This document shows, piece by piece, positions 36,446 through 48,163 of a stretch of DNA of 64,000 nt (the stretch's first letter is position 1; every line of letters starts with the position of its first letter). This DNA is from Galbula dea (Eukaryota; Chordata; Aves; Piciformes; Galbulidae): assembly GCA_013399015.1 (NCBI GenBank), contig VWZX01010089.1:1805311-1869310 (forward strand), in the 5' to 3' direction. The position numbers were made by a program, and so were the translations under genes. The notes below the pieces were generated by a model that saw only the letters and a program-made list of their open reading frames with translations, was not told the DNA's origin and did no database searches.

Positions 36446-38836
36446 ATTTCAGGTATATTAAAGAGTTCACATGGTTTAAAAAGCAGATCCAAATATGCTC
36501 TTACACAGCTGCAGCAGGCATGAAGCTGCTCTTTGCTGCAGGTTTAAGGTGAGGCTTTCATTTTAGCCTGAGGATTATGAACTCAGACAACAGGATCACT
36601 GGGAGGCAGCAAGTGATCCTGTTGGAGTTGATGGGATGTCTGGTGGCCCTAAGTATCTGGATAATGCATTGAACAAAGAACCTCCTCTAGATCACTAACT
36701 CCAGTGTAATAGTTTAAGAGCTGATCACCAACTAAGTGGGAGTTTATTACCAGAATTTGCCTAGAAATAAGTCTTAGGTAGTGAGTGGCTGCCCACAAAT
36801 GTGAGAAATTTATTCCTTTGATTTTTTTTTTGGCCAGAGATGCTTGTGCCCTGACACTGACCTGCAACCTGCTGGGGAAATCACCACCACACTCAGGTCT
36901 TCCCTGGCTCATCCACTGAAACCAGGCACTATCCAGGTGCTATGAGAAATCCCTCTCATCCAGGAGCATCTGAGCATCCCAGAGCCCTAGAAAAATCAGA
37001 GACAAGAAGTTGCAGCAGTCAGAGGCTGCAGAAGCCTTGGCACCTGCCCCCTGCTGTGGGCTCACCAACCCAGCAAACCTTTCCATGGCAGAACCAGACA
37101 GGAGACCATTTGTAAAGGATACTACTGGAAATGTAAATTAAAGTGGAGCAGGCAGCAGGGAGACATGTGAAGGGAATCATGGCTATCTGATCTGGTTTGA
37201 TAACACAGCTTGGGCAGGTGGCTAATTGGGAGCCTAGGGAAGCAGCTTCCCAGGCTGCATGTAGCAAGCAGGTCATGGAGAGAGGAGCTATAGGTTTTCT
37301 GCATGAAGGAGCTGACTTCAAACAAGACTGGTATTGATGGTAAATGCTTTTCATCACCAAATTATACAAAGTACAGCAGAGAAAAAGAAACAAAGTATGT
37401 GTCAAGCTTTTTGTGCCTTTCTCCTCCTAATTTTTCTCCCAGTACACAAGGAGAGACAGCACAGGTGGGAATGCTTTCACTTACAGAAATGTCAGTAGGC
37501 TAAAGCAATTCCTTTCCTTATGTTTTGTTCCATGGAAAGGAAATTAAATACTGAGACTAACTTAGTAGAAATGATGGTGAGGAAAATATTTCTGGTTTCT
37601 ACAAATGTGACTTTTTAATATTCTTTTTGTTTGGCCACACATGAAAAGCATTCTCCCAGTTCTGCATTTTGAAGAAGAGGCATTTATTGTGTAAAAACAA
37701 AGATTTCTCATTAATTTACTAGAGTGACCTTCATTATTGAATCTCTGCAGCAAGAAGCAGACACTCTTCAGACTCATGCTGGTAACTTCAGCTGCCTTTA
37801 CCCTTGACTTCTTCTTTTGGCCCATAAATCAAGAATGACAACAAAATAAGTGGAAAAAGATGATGAAAAGAATCAAGAGGCTCTTCTGGGTACAGAAGAC
37901 AACCCAAAGTCCAGCCAATGCAAGTCATATGTGCAGTTAAGGACTACAGGGACTTAAAGAATTAAGAGGGGGGAGATTACACTTCTTTGGACAATAAAGC
38001 AACTTCTGGAAAGTTGTAACAGAACAAAATGTAGCTCAGAAATAAAGGGGAGAAGTGCAGGGCTGGAAGGAAACACTGAAGGATTTCACAGGTGAACTCC
38101 ATCTTGAAGGCTTGCCATAAATGTTATTGCTGTCCAGTTGTAGGAAGCTTCTTGAAGTGCTTTGGCAAGTCCTCCTTTTTCTTCTTGTCATCAAAATATG
38201 TTTAAATGGATGTTTTCTTCCATGTGGTTTGAGGAAATCAGTCAGAAATGTTTTCAGAAGCATCTTCTTTTAATGAAACATTTCCATTAAACTAAAAATG
38301 TTGCCCTGAACCCAGCTCTTTGGAAAGGCAAAGGCATCTTTGCTTCTGGCTCCAGCCAAAGAGTGTTGAGCTGATGGTAAAGTGAGTGGACAGGGTATGG
38401 TGGACATCTGTCTAGGGACAGCAGAGAAGAGAAAACTCACTCTTGTGGTTGCCAGTGAAGACTGAGGGGAGCTTGAGCTGGTTCCACAAGTAGGGAGAGG
38501 AAGGAACTTACTCACATGATCTCAATGTGCCCAACTTAAGAGCCAGCTCCAACCATAAGGAAGAAGAGTGATTCAGAGTACTGACACTGGAAAGCTCAGT
38601 GTATTGGATAGGCATCTGTAGCTGATGTATCAGTTTGGATAATGTGACTACCTACCTGTGTGCAACCTGTCCCTGGTGTGTTAGCCAGTGAAAGCAAGGC
38701 CATGAATTTGACAATCTAAGCAATTTGGAGGCATATTCACTACTAACTGGAGTAATAGCTCAAAGCTTGACTTGTTTCAGCCAAGTAATGGAGGAAAAAA
38801 AGCATCTTGTGCAAGGAGAGAGCAGGCAGAGTGCAG
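36446..38836. other. Non-coding DNA, nothing specific
   Basis: No gene or repeat is recognised. Open frames of 60 to 130 codons (for example 37019-37405 minus) lack domains and overlap others in different frames. Confidence 0.65.
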
Positions 38837-38848
38837 CCACTAGATGGG
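38837..38848 (+). promoter_or_regulatory. Possible CTCF core site
   Basis: CCACTAGATGGG matches 11 of 12 positions of the CTCF core CCASYAGRKGGC; only the last base differs. A single core match of this quality is expected by chance at some frequency in 64 kb, so the call is weak. Confidence 0.2.
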
Positions 38849-39378
38849 ACAACAGTCCAGCAGGTAGTGTGGTTGGGAGGTATCTGCAACACAGAGGTTG
38901 TGCCCAGCCCTTGGCCAGCATCCCCTACAAAAGATGGGCAAGGAAAGCACACCTCTGTGCTAAATCTGCCAGGGCCTTGCTCAGGGATCACATGTAGGAG
39001 ACTACAACATCTCTTTAAACATTCAGAAGTGTTCTCTACAATTGCTCTGTTCCCATTTGAGTGGTTTTGTAACTTGACTGTTGCATAGTTCCCATCACTG
39101 AACTTGCCAGATTTGTGAATATCCTAACAGGGCTGTTTCAGAGCTCTTGCAGACACTGCAAAAGAGAAGTTGTACCCATTTCTTTTACCATAGAAATCAA
39201 AGGGCTTGGCTTAATTTGCATCAGAAGGAATTTAACCTGGAGTTTTTTTTGCTCTATTTTTAATAGAGTAAGAAATAAATGAAGTGATAGCCCTGCTTTA
39301 ATACTGGCAAGACATCTTTCATGCATCTTTAATGGAATTGTTTATAAAAAATGCATTAAGAGTTCTGGTTTGCTTCAG
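38849..39378. other. Non-coding DNA ahead of a candidate exon
   Basis: Nothing specific, except a pyrimidine-rich stretch ending in CAG (GTTCTGGTTTGCTTCAG, 39362-39378) that would serve as a 3' splice site for the candidate exon downstream. Confidence 0.5.
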
Positions 39379-39382
39379 GCAG

Positions 39383-39538
39383 GGGGATCCTTTACAGGAG
39401 AGGCAGCTTGATTTGGATCTTAATGATGATGATGATGATCTTCCATCTCTGTTCTGTGAATTAACACATCTGGGAGATGAACTGCAGAGTGAAGATGTAG
39501 AAGCAGGAGTCTTGGCCTTTGCACCTGAACATTGTTAA
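39383..39538 (+). CDS. Candidate terminal coding exon, unknown acidic peptide
   Basis: A good-looking splice acceptor (TTTGCTTCAG then GCAG, AG at 39377-39378 or 39381-39382) opens into a frame of 51 codons ending in TAA at 39536-39538. The peptide is strikingly acidic: 16 Asp/Glu against one Arg and two His, with DLDLNDDDDD in its middle, coded by a short GAT run (39423-39437), then LPSLFCELTHLGDELQSED. An AATAAA lies at 39881-39886, about 345 bp after the stop. A consensus donor-like AAGGTAAGG is at about 39764. I do not recognise the protein and see no partner exon. The GAT run may simply be a microsatellite that makes a chance frame look acidic. Confidence 0.2.
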   Translation, partial: GDPLQERQLDLDLNDDDDDLPSLFCELTHLGDELQSEDVEAGVLAFAPEHC

Positions 39539-42505
39539 GGAGAAAGCAAGACCTTATTTTCCTTATAGCTTAAAGCAGCTCAGAAACCTCCCAAAGAGAG
39601 TGTGAGGGAAGCTGACCACTAAGTAGGAATATACAGACAAAATAAGGCTTAATAACTAATACCACCACCCCCTTAGGCTCTGTCTGCCTGTGGCTTTCCT
39701 GGCTTTTTTGTGTATGGAATTATTACATTTCCTTACTTCTTTTTGTCTAAAACTACTTCAAAAAAGGTAAGGATCTGGTTGTCCTAAACCCCCTTACAGA
39801 CCAAAAGATTGATTAGCATCACATCCAGTCTCTCCCAGGAGCAAATATGCCACTGCAAACCCTGCTTCCATAAGGAAAACAATAAATAATCCATATTGTC
39901 ACTTAGATTCCCCAAATGAAAAGGCTTTACACAGAGGCTTGCACATCAAATGGCCAGGTAACAGAAAATGATTTCTGCAGCTTGATAATTGTGTATGAAA
40001 TGCATGTTTATATGTACACAGTATTGTGACAATGGCAAAGATGCTTGTTTGGCAGGAGGAGGCTGAAAACCTCTCCTGCATGAGTTAAGGATCAGGAAGC
40101 TGTAATCCTTCAGAAAATCTAGGACTGAGTTATTAATGAATCCCAGGCAAATCAATACCAAGACTAGCAGCAGGTTTCTTCCACCCAAAATCCTCTTCTA
40201 CAAAAGCAGTCTGAGGATATGGGGTTGCTTGAGAAGCAAGGTTGTTGTGAATAGATCACTTCCACAACTGAATCAAGGATGAAAAATATTTTGGGGCATC
40301 ATAGCATGGTTTCTCTTCCAGTGAGAGCCTCACCTGCCTCTGAAACCATAAGAGAAAAGATTATGGAGCAGCATGAAAAGAATATTCTGGATGATCCAAC
40401 TTACCTTTCAATGTGCAGAAGAAAGAATTTCATTTTGTAGCATTTTCCAAAGGATTTAGAATTACAAAACTGTTTATTGTATGAAGTGATAAAGATAAGA
40501 GAGAACCAACTGCTCCTGGACTGCCAATATTCTAGCTGGAAATCAACCACAGATGAACAATTTTCAGCCTAAACAGCCACAAGAAGCAAAATGGTAACAA
40601 GAAGGAAACACCCTAAGATTTCAGAAACTGTTACTGACACTGGCTGCTGTAATTTCTCACTTTGAACACAATCAGTCATTAAACTTTTCCTTTGGAAAGC
40701 ACAGACTCACCTGGGCTTGGAATTAAAAGAAATATGCTGCAGTTGTTGCTGAGCAATGGCCACAGCCCAGCTTCTCTGTGCCTCCTGCCATCACCACCTC
40801 CTCAGGACTTCTGTTCCTCCTTCCACCTCTTGTTCTTAAGAGGTCTATTCAAGGTGTTCAAGCTAAGAGCTCAGGATTTGGTTGGTTTTAGGAGATCTAA
40901 CAGCAAAGAGTGGCAGCAAGACCCTTTGACAGGCTGAGAAGTGACTAGTCAAAGGTCTCAGAGGAAATCAGTCTCTGATGTGAGACCTGAGCCCTCATTC
41001 TTTTTGGCACTGTGCTTCCACTGCAAGTGTATCTATTATTGTTCCATGGGCACCCAAAGAGATGTCAGTCACACAGCTGAAGGACAGAGGGGAGCTATGG
41101 GAATGAGAAGCCTCTAGAGTGACACTGTTTCATGCTGTTGCTTTAATTTTTTGTCTGGCAAGTGAAATATATTTCAGCAGAAGGTGGGAAAGGACTTGGA
41201 ACAAAACTGATCTTGGCTGAGCAAACATTTGACAATGTTCTGTGGGAAACAACCATCTGTCTTGGGAGATATCAACTCCAGGAGATATTGATGGCACTAA
41301 AAATATCTGCCTTAGTCCACAGTCCCAAGGCATTCAGTTTTCAAGTGTGGAGAGGCTCAATCCTTCAGCAGTAAACCTTTCTATTTGTTTTTCTCTTTGG
41401 AATGTTGACTTACCAGGTGTGCAGTGAAAGGATCCAGTTTGTTCAAGATGCAGCCTGACATATTTTGGTGCCTGGGCTGCCTGGAAACTATAGAGGAGCT
41501 GGAGAGAGATAATTAATATGGATTAAATGGAAAAAGGGCTTTGTGCTCTGCTTCACAAGTACAGAGCGTGCACAGAGATGGATGTCTCTATCTCAGAAGA
41601 GCTTCCTGGAGCAGTTTGGCAGCCTGGTTTCTTCTGAGATACATGAGAGGGGGGGAAAAAACATGAAAAACTCTTTGAAAGAAACTTTAAAAACATACTA
41701 TGAATTCCAAACAGCTTGCTCCTCACTGACAAAGAGGCAAATGTATTTATTGAAACTAAGAAACAGCCCTTACCCCACAAATCATTAAGATTTAGACCAT
41801 TTCACCTTACAGGTGTGGATGAAAATCAAGATAATCCAGTGTTTTCCAAGGGAGGTAGGAAGACAGGGCAGCCTAAAATTCACTCATAGATGTTCTGCAC
41901 AGGAGTTGACATTGCCACTTTCACACCTGTGATTTGCTGGTCTCCTGCTGTCCAGGCAGTTGCTTTGCCATGGGCCTGTGAAGTAAGTAACAATTATTTT
42001 TACCACAAACTGGAGCTCTGGCTACCAAGATATATCTGGAAAGGCAGTCTCTCAGCCATCAGAGGTCTCTGTGGGAGCCCAGAGGATTACAGGTCTAATA
42101 GTTGCTCCAGTGTCTCTTGCTCTCTCCCTTTGTGATCAGTGCAAGTTCCCCAGCAGAGCTTTGCCAACATCCACATCTCCTCACAAAGAGCTTCAGCTGC
42201 AGGAAAAGCCAGATGCTTGCTTGCTCTGCAGGAACAATTTGCATTTTGAGCCCAACCCCATCATATTTCCATTTCCTGGGATATTCATTAGCTTTTTTCC
42301 CCCCCCTCATTTTTCTGTGGTATTCCCCTTTTGGGGAGGTTTTGTAGCTGTGTTTGAGGTGACTTTCTGGATATTGTCCAGGAAAAGCAAGAACAAGTGC
42401 CACACATTCCTGTCAAGAGCAAGAACAAAGGATGCCTCCTGCTGACATCCTCCTGCCATCAGAAATTGTCCACCAGTCAACCCCAGAGCTGAAGCTACTT
42501 TTATA
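39539..42505. other. Non-coding DNA
   Basis: Contains an AATAAA at 39881-39886 and a donor-like AAGGTAAGG at about 39764 that matter only if the candidate exon at 39383 is real. Otherwise there are no recognisable genes or repeats. Frames such as 41162-41427 and 42071-42445 have no domains. Confidence 0.6.
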
Positions 42506-42740
42506 CAATCATAGAATGTCCTGGGTTGGAAGGAACCCACAAGGATCAAGTCCAACTTCTGTCTAGGCAGAGGACAACCCCAAAAATCACACCATGTGTC
42601 TAAGAGCATTGTCCAAATGCTGCTTGAATTCTGTCAGGCTTGGTTGGCACTGTAACTGCTTCCCTGAGGAACCTGTTCAGTGCTTCACCACCCTCTGGGT
42701 GAAGAACCTGTTCCTAATATCCAGCCTAAACTTCCTCTGT
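42506..42740 (-). mobile_element. CR1 LINE, 3' end fragment (antisense)
   Basis: On the minus strand this is a CR1 3' end. The degenerate tail (CAATCATAGAATG) is at the left, then CCTGGGTTGGAAGGAACCCA, CAAGGATCAAGTCCAAC and the upstream part TTCACCACCCTCTGGGTGAA, fading out at about 42740. The tail core (CACAAGGATCAAGTCC) is the same type as the composite copy at 26404, not the 25471/36057 type. No coding capacity. Confidence 0.93.
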
Positions 42741-44845
42741 GTTTAGTCTTTGTCCAAGAGGACTTCTTTTCTACTGCAAATATGGCAATCCCATGGTAAC
42801 CCATGCTGCTTACCTTGCAGAAGGGTGACTCTTGGGCATAGCCAAATGATCCAAAGGCAGGGACATGAAAAGAGGTAGGCAGACCAGAGCACAACTTTTT
42901 GGCATGATGGAGAAGGCTAGGATAAACTAGACTGGCAATAACAACAACAATTATTATTCTCAGTATTAAAAGTCAAATTCATGTTGAAGGTCTATGCCTG
43001 AGTCTTCCTCAAAAGCTGACTCAGATGTTATAAAAGAAATAATATTACAACTAATCAGATATTCCAGGGATGGAGGAAAGAGATGCACTGATTAATTCAT
43101 CCAGATAGGTGGAAAAAGAAAAGAGGGTGTGCCAGCAGTGTACTGGGATTGACAGGCCAGGTTCTACAGAAAAGGAGAATTCACACCTCTGGAGCCATTG
43201 AAGAAGAAAACACCAAAAATGCTTCAGAAAACAGGAGCTCTGTGGTCTTGAAATAGGAAATACCACATATGGGTGTGCAAAGTGAGTAGGTGTTTATTGG
43301 CCAACTGGAGCTGACCAGAGTGCTCTGAGGAGCCAGAGATTTTTGGACCACATCTAGGAAAGAAGTGACAACATCTAAAAGGGCAAGGAGAAGAAGGGAA
43401 TTCTCCTTGCACATACAGTGAGAGAAGGAGCTGAGACAGAAGGCTGATAGGATGCACACTTCTTTAATGATTTTCCTTCTTTTTTTTGAGTTGGGTTTGT
43501 TTGCATGACAGCTCTGAAGTAGGATAAAGTACAGAGAAGGGCAATGCTGCATAATGTGAATGAGAAAAGGGAACTGTGCAGCTTTTGCATTTAAATGCAT
43601 GAAAATCTCTGGGAGGTTTGTGCTTGGGGGGGGGGAGTGAATTAAAAAGAAGTAAAATAAAATGATGCTGAAATAAATGATGACTCCAGTGAGAAAAGAG
43701 AGCCAAATCTGAAGGCTCCTAAGCAGTGCTGAAATGATGAACTGTACTAACAGTCCCAGGCTCTGTTTCTGGATGCTGAACAGGGCACTGGCTCAACAGA
43801 TATGTTACCAAGAAAGAATTTAATGGCAAAAAGGCCTTTCCAGCTCTTCAGAAATGTCCAGCTGTGGTCACAGAGACCTGGCTGCTGGGATGGAGGGGAT
43901 GCTACTGATATGGTATGGACTTGTCAAGGTGGGTGTCCATGGGTGGTGACTTGCCAAACCATAGGAATCAGTGCACAACCCCTGGTGATCCTCTCTGCCT
44001 GCTTCCTTCCACTGCTTGTCCCTGGCACCAGCACTGCTCTGCAAGGGGAAGATGCAGGCCTCATGGGGACAGAACAGAGGAATGGAAAAGCCAATAGGTT
44101 TAGGCCCAGACATGCCCATGGAGGAGACAGGCAGCCCAAAATGAAGGGGCTGCAGGTTTGATGGTGGGAGCAAAGAGCACATGCTTTATTTCCTGCTTAG
44201 TTAGGACACAAAACCCCCCCTCAATCTGTCACACACTGTCAGGGATGGCTGCCACCAGTGTTCTGGCTGCTTTCCTCTCTGCTTCATTGAACAGGGGCCA
44301 TCTGTGTGCTAAGGCAACCTTCAGGGGTGACAAATGGGAAGAAAACACTTGAGAGATACTGGACTGCTGCTCAAAGCCAGAATGTGTTGGTGGTGCCTTA
44401 CCAACAGGAGAACTTGCTGGCTTTGTATCATCTTTCCCAGACATCCAAACCCAAACAGGTTCCCCACTTAGCATCTGAGGGAAGATCATTGTATCTCAGG
44501 ATGTGCAGGTTTACCTGAAAACTAAAGAAATGAAAATCAAGCTGTTATAAATAATAACCAAGGACTCCAGAGCAAGCACTTTGTCCCCAGACCTCCAAAA
44601 GCCAAAGCCAGATGAAAGAAATTAAGATAAAGAACTACATATGGTCATGTGCATGTCAGTTGGCTTGTGCAAGCCAAAGCATTCCTGCCACATCACCAAA
44701 TAACTTTTATCTGTGCATTCTTTATTCAGCAATGATACATTTCTATAAGGTTAGGGAGCACCCTGAAACACACAGCTTCTGAATTAACTCATAGCCACCT
44801 GGAATGGTAATTAGCACAACAAAATCTGGAGCAAATCCCTAAGAC

Positions 44846-44880
44846 TGTTCAAGAGTTCAAGTGTTCAAGTTCAAGTGTTC
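44846..44880 (+). repeat. Short GTTCAAG-type tandem repeat
   Basis: Variants of (A)GTTCAAG(T) recur four to five times within 35 bp with irregular spacing. This is a minor slippage repeat with no evident role. Confidence 0.8.
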
Positions 44881-47800
44881 ATCCTTGAGTCACTGAAAAC
44901 AGTTAACCTCAGTGGTTTTAACCAGGAATTTCAGGTTGAGGACCAAGAAGCTTCCCAGTGCCACTGACAGGTGTGAAAAACTCAGGCTCTGGTTGTGCAG
45001 GGAGGTGTGGGCTTCAAGGCCCTGGCCTTCAAGGTATATTGCTATGCCTTTCAATATTGGATTAAAGAGTTGGAACCAGAGCAAGTGTTGAAAGTCTTTT
45101 ATCCCATGGAAACCTCATTGCCCCACAGACAAAGTTATGTTGCCAACAGATCATGGACTAGAGGCTTTGTGATGGAGAATGACAGATCTGCATGGGAACA
45201 CCATGCAAGAACAAAGCCAAGGCAAGTTACCTTTGGGTGAAAGACTTCACACTCTAGGTACACAAGCAGAAGTGCAGCTAAGTTGATAAAAAGCCTTCTG
45301 ATGGTCTGAGGCTCCCACAGCTTTAATACTACCTTGTCTCTTTTGCTACCATGAAGAATTACAATGCCTGGCCATTGCTGGTGCAACTCCACACTGTGCA
45401 CTTGCTACTGGATCAGTAAATTGAATCCTGCTTGGAAATGCAGGGCTACAAAGGATAAATTGTTTCCCAGCTGCATTTAAACTCCTTTGTGCCTGCTAAA
45501 GGGCTCTGCCTAAAATCAGTGACAACCTGCCTGCTCCCATTCCTGAGCACCACAAATGTGTGAAAACAGAAGCCAGCATAGTTAGTAATTATCTCTTCAT
45601 TATGTGGCTGTGCTTCTGATAGCATAATCATGATCAAAAGAGAAGTGATTCTCCTCTTACCATTTTCTGTTTCCAAATTTAGCTGCTTTTTCTGCTATTA
45701 AGGATTTTTTTTGCAACAACAAACCCTATTTTTTGAAGCTTGTGCCTGTCCATGCAACAGTCAGTGACAAAAATATCTTTTGATTCAAAGAATCACACAG
45801 TGAAATAGCAAACAGTAGCAGAAATAACAGGTATGGAGAGAAGGACACAGGAAAACCATCTAAAGCTGAGTTTGAAAGAGAATTTGGCCTTCACCACAGG
45901 TAGCTCAGAGATTGTTCATCATTTAGGGGCAAGTTTGATTAAGAATGTTAGTTAACCAACAATTTCCTTCCTCAATGGATTTTAAGCATTTATTGTTTAC
46001 AGTGCAGTCTTGGAAGCTCTGCAATGGACACTAAAGCATTTAGGAGAGGCAGCAGGAGTCACTTCAAGGGAACAAATTAAAGCTCAGCACATGCCCTTCA
46101 GCTGGAAGTCATAAAGCCCTAGAAATGTCCAGCTGACTCCCAAGCTGGAAGACAGAAAACAAGAGGGCACCTTTCCTGCTCCCTCAAAGCTGAAGTCAAC
46201 TCCTCCCTGCACAAGGACTAGCAGTCCCAAGAGGGTATCAGCTTTGCCACCTCTCAGAGAGAAAAATAAATCAATCAATCTCTCTTTGGGCAACCCTAAA
46301 CCTCTGCAATTGAGTGTGAATCTGAGCCCAAAGCTCTCACCCAGCAGTGTCTGCAACTAACCCTTCTGTTTACCCCCTGCTAACAGCAAGGGCAGGCTGC
46401 TTTCTTCTGAGGGGCAGCCTCTGACTTGTGGCTGGACTCCAGTGAGCTGCAGTGTCACTTGCTGGGGTCTAGCAATGAGCACACTTGATCTTGGCTTTTG
46501 GGAAAGACCAGCTCTGCTTCTTTCCCACAAGAAAACAACCTTGGTACAATCAGCAATTCCTCCAGAGAAATTAGTCTGGGAAAGCTGAACACCACCCCAC
46601 TCACATACATAAGGAGCCCTGCAAACATTTTTGCATGCTACATGTATTTCTGTTCTGTCATCTTGTCTTTTCTCACTGAAATTCAGAAGAATTCATCATT
46701 CTTTTAAAAATAAATAAAAATCAAACCCATCTCCTACAGAGAGAGCTGACCAGAACTGGGCATGCCACTGCACATCCATTTTCCCCAGAGGGGAGGATGT
46801 AAAAGTAAACCAAACATGGCAGATGTTAGTCATGGTGTTTAATGTGCTGCTGAAAGGTGCCCAGGTCCTGTGGTGATGAGAGCTCAGAATTCTACAGTGC
46901 AGAAGTCAACCACTTCAAGGTAAGCTTTTCATCTTGCTCTGTTTTGAAATAATTCAAGATGATGTGGCACAGAAATAATTCAGGCAAGAATAGGTCTAAG
47001 CAAGACAGAATGATAAAACATTACACTGGGATTATACAGCTGAAATCCCAGCAGCTGAAAAGCCAACACCTCACCTGTGTCAAAAGCATTTTATTTTTCC
47101 ATCCAAGTGTGGAGAAGATGAAGAATATAGCAACTAAATGTCTTCAGATGGAAATACAGTGTCTTGTATACAGAGAGCTTCAGAAATCACAAGTTGTCTT
47201 CATCTTTTCCAGTCATATTGAATGAACTAAGTAACTACCTCAGCTTGTCTTCCAACTGCAATGACAGACATGCTTAAATTCTAAGGTGTTTTAAAACATC
47301 CTGTGTGAATAAAAAGAAGGGGGAAAAAAAATGACTCACAGTTTGTGCACATTGTATTATATCATCATTTGACTTAAGGATGTTGGAGTTTGCTTTATCA
47401 GGAGATGACACTATCTACTTGACTAAGCAGTAACTCACACAAAATGTAATCAAACCACTGAAAATGTCATGCCTGTGAGCTTCAAAACAGCACAAGGAAC
47501 TGCTTACCCACTGCTTCAGCCTCCATTCACCCAGGATCATCCATCCATTCATCCAGGATCATTCCTGCACAGGAAAGGGTTGTGAAGGTGTGGGGCAGTT
47601 CAACCAGAGTCAAAACTCTCTCCTAGAGAAAGCAGGGACAGAGACTGCTTGATATTTCTTGACTCCTGGGGCTTTGATTCAAGCACAGTGTCACAACCCA
47701 TGTACATCTTCCCAGCCAGGGCTGAGCCATCCCCAGGGAGAGAAATCTCACCCTAGGAGGTGCCTCTTGTGCAGTGTCCTGCTGGTAAACAGATCAAGAT

Positions 47801-48085
47801 CCTCCCTGGCAAACGTGGAAGCACATCAGACCTGTGATGGGAAGAGCCTGAAACCTTGCCAGGGACACTGGGTGACATGAAGGGAGTGGGTGTCCCCTGG
47901 GCTCACCAAGTGCCTTCCTGCAATAAGTCTTACGTTCTGTGAATTAATGAGATGAGCTGTGGGAAAATATTCCCTAGAGAGAGAGCCCAGATCACCCCTC
48001 AATCCTGCTCCTGTTCTAGCAACATATCCCACTCCAGAATGTGACTCCAGAGTAGATACTGTTCAGTGCCACCAGCTGGTGAAGT

Positions 48086-48163
48086 GAAAAACAAACCCAA
48101 ACCAACCCAACACCACCACCACCACAACAAAACCCCCAAACCAAAATACCAGACCCCAAAACC
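48086..48163 (+). repeat. A/C-rich simple sequence
   Basis: About 78 bp made almost only of A and C (AAACAAACCC, CCAACCCAACACCACC, CACAACAAAACCCCC and similar). It is a degenerate microsatellite, similar in type to the minus-strand reading of 12161-12206. Confidence 0.9.

Noticed and set aside
36151..36552. 133-codon plus-strand frame starting MPRAPSSLVLK
   Set aside because: It lies antisense to a CR1 3' end. The same peptide start appears opposite another CR1 copy (25323-25571, minus), so it is a transposon by-product.
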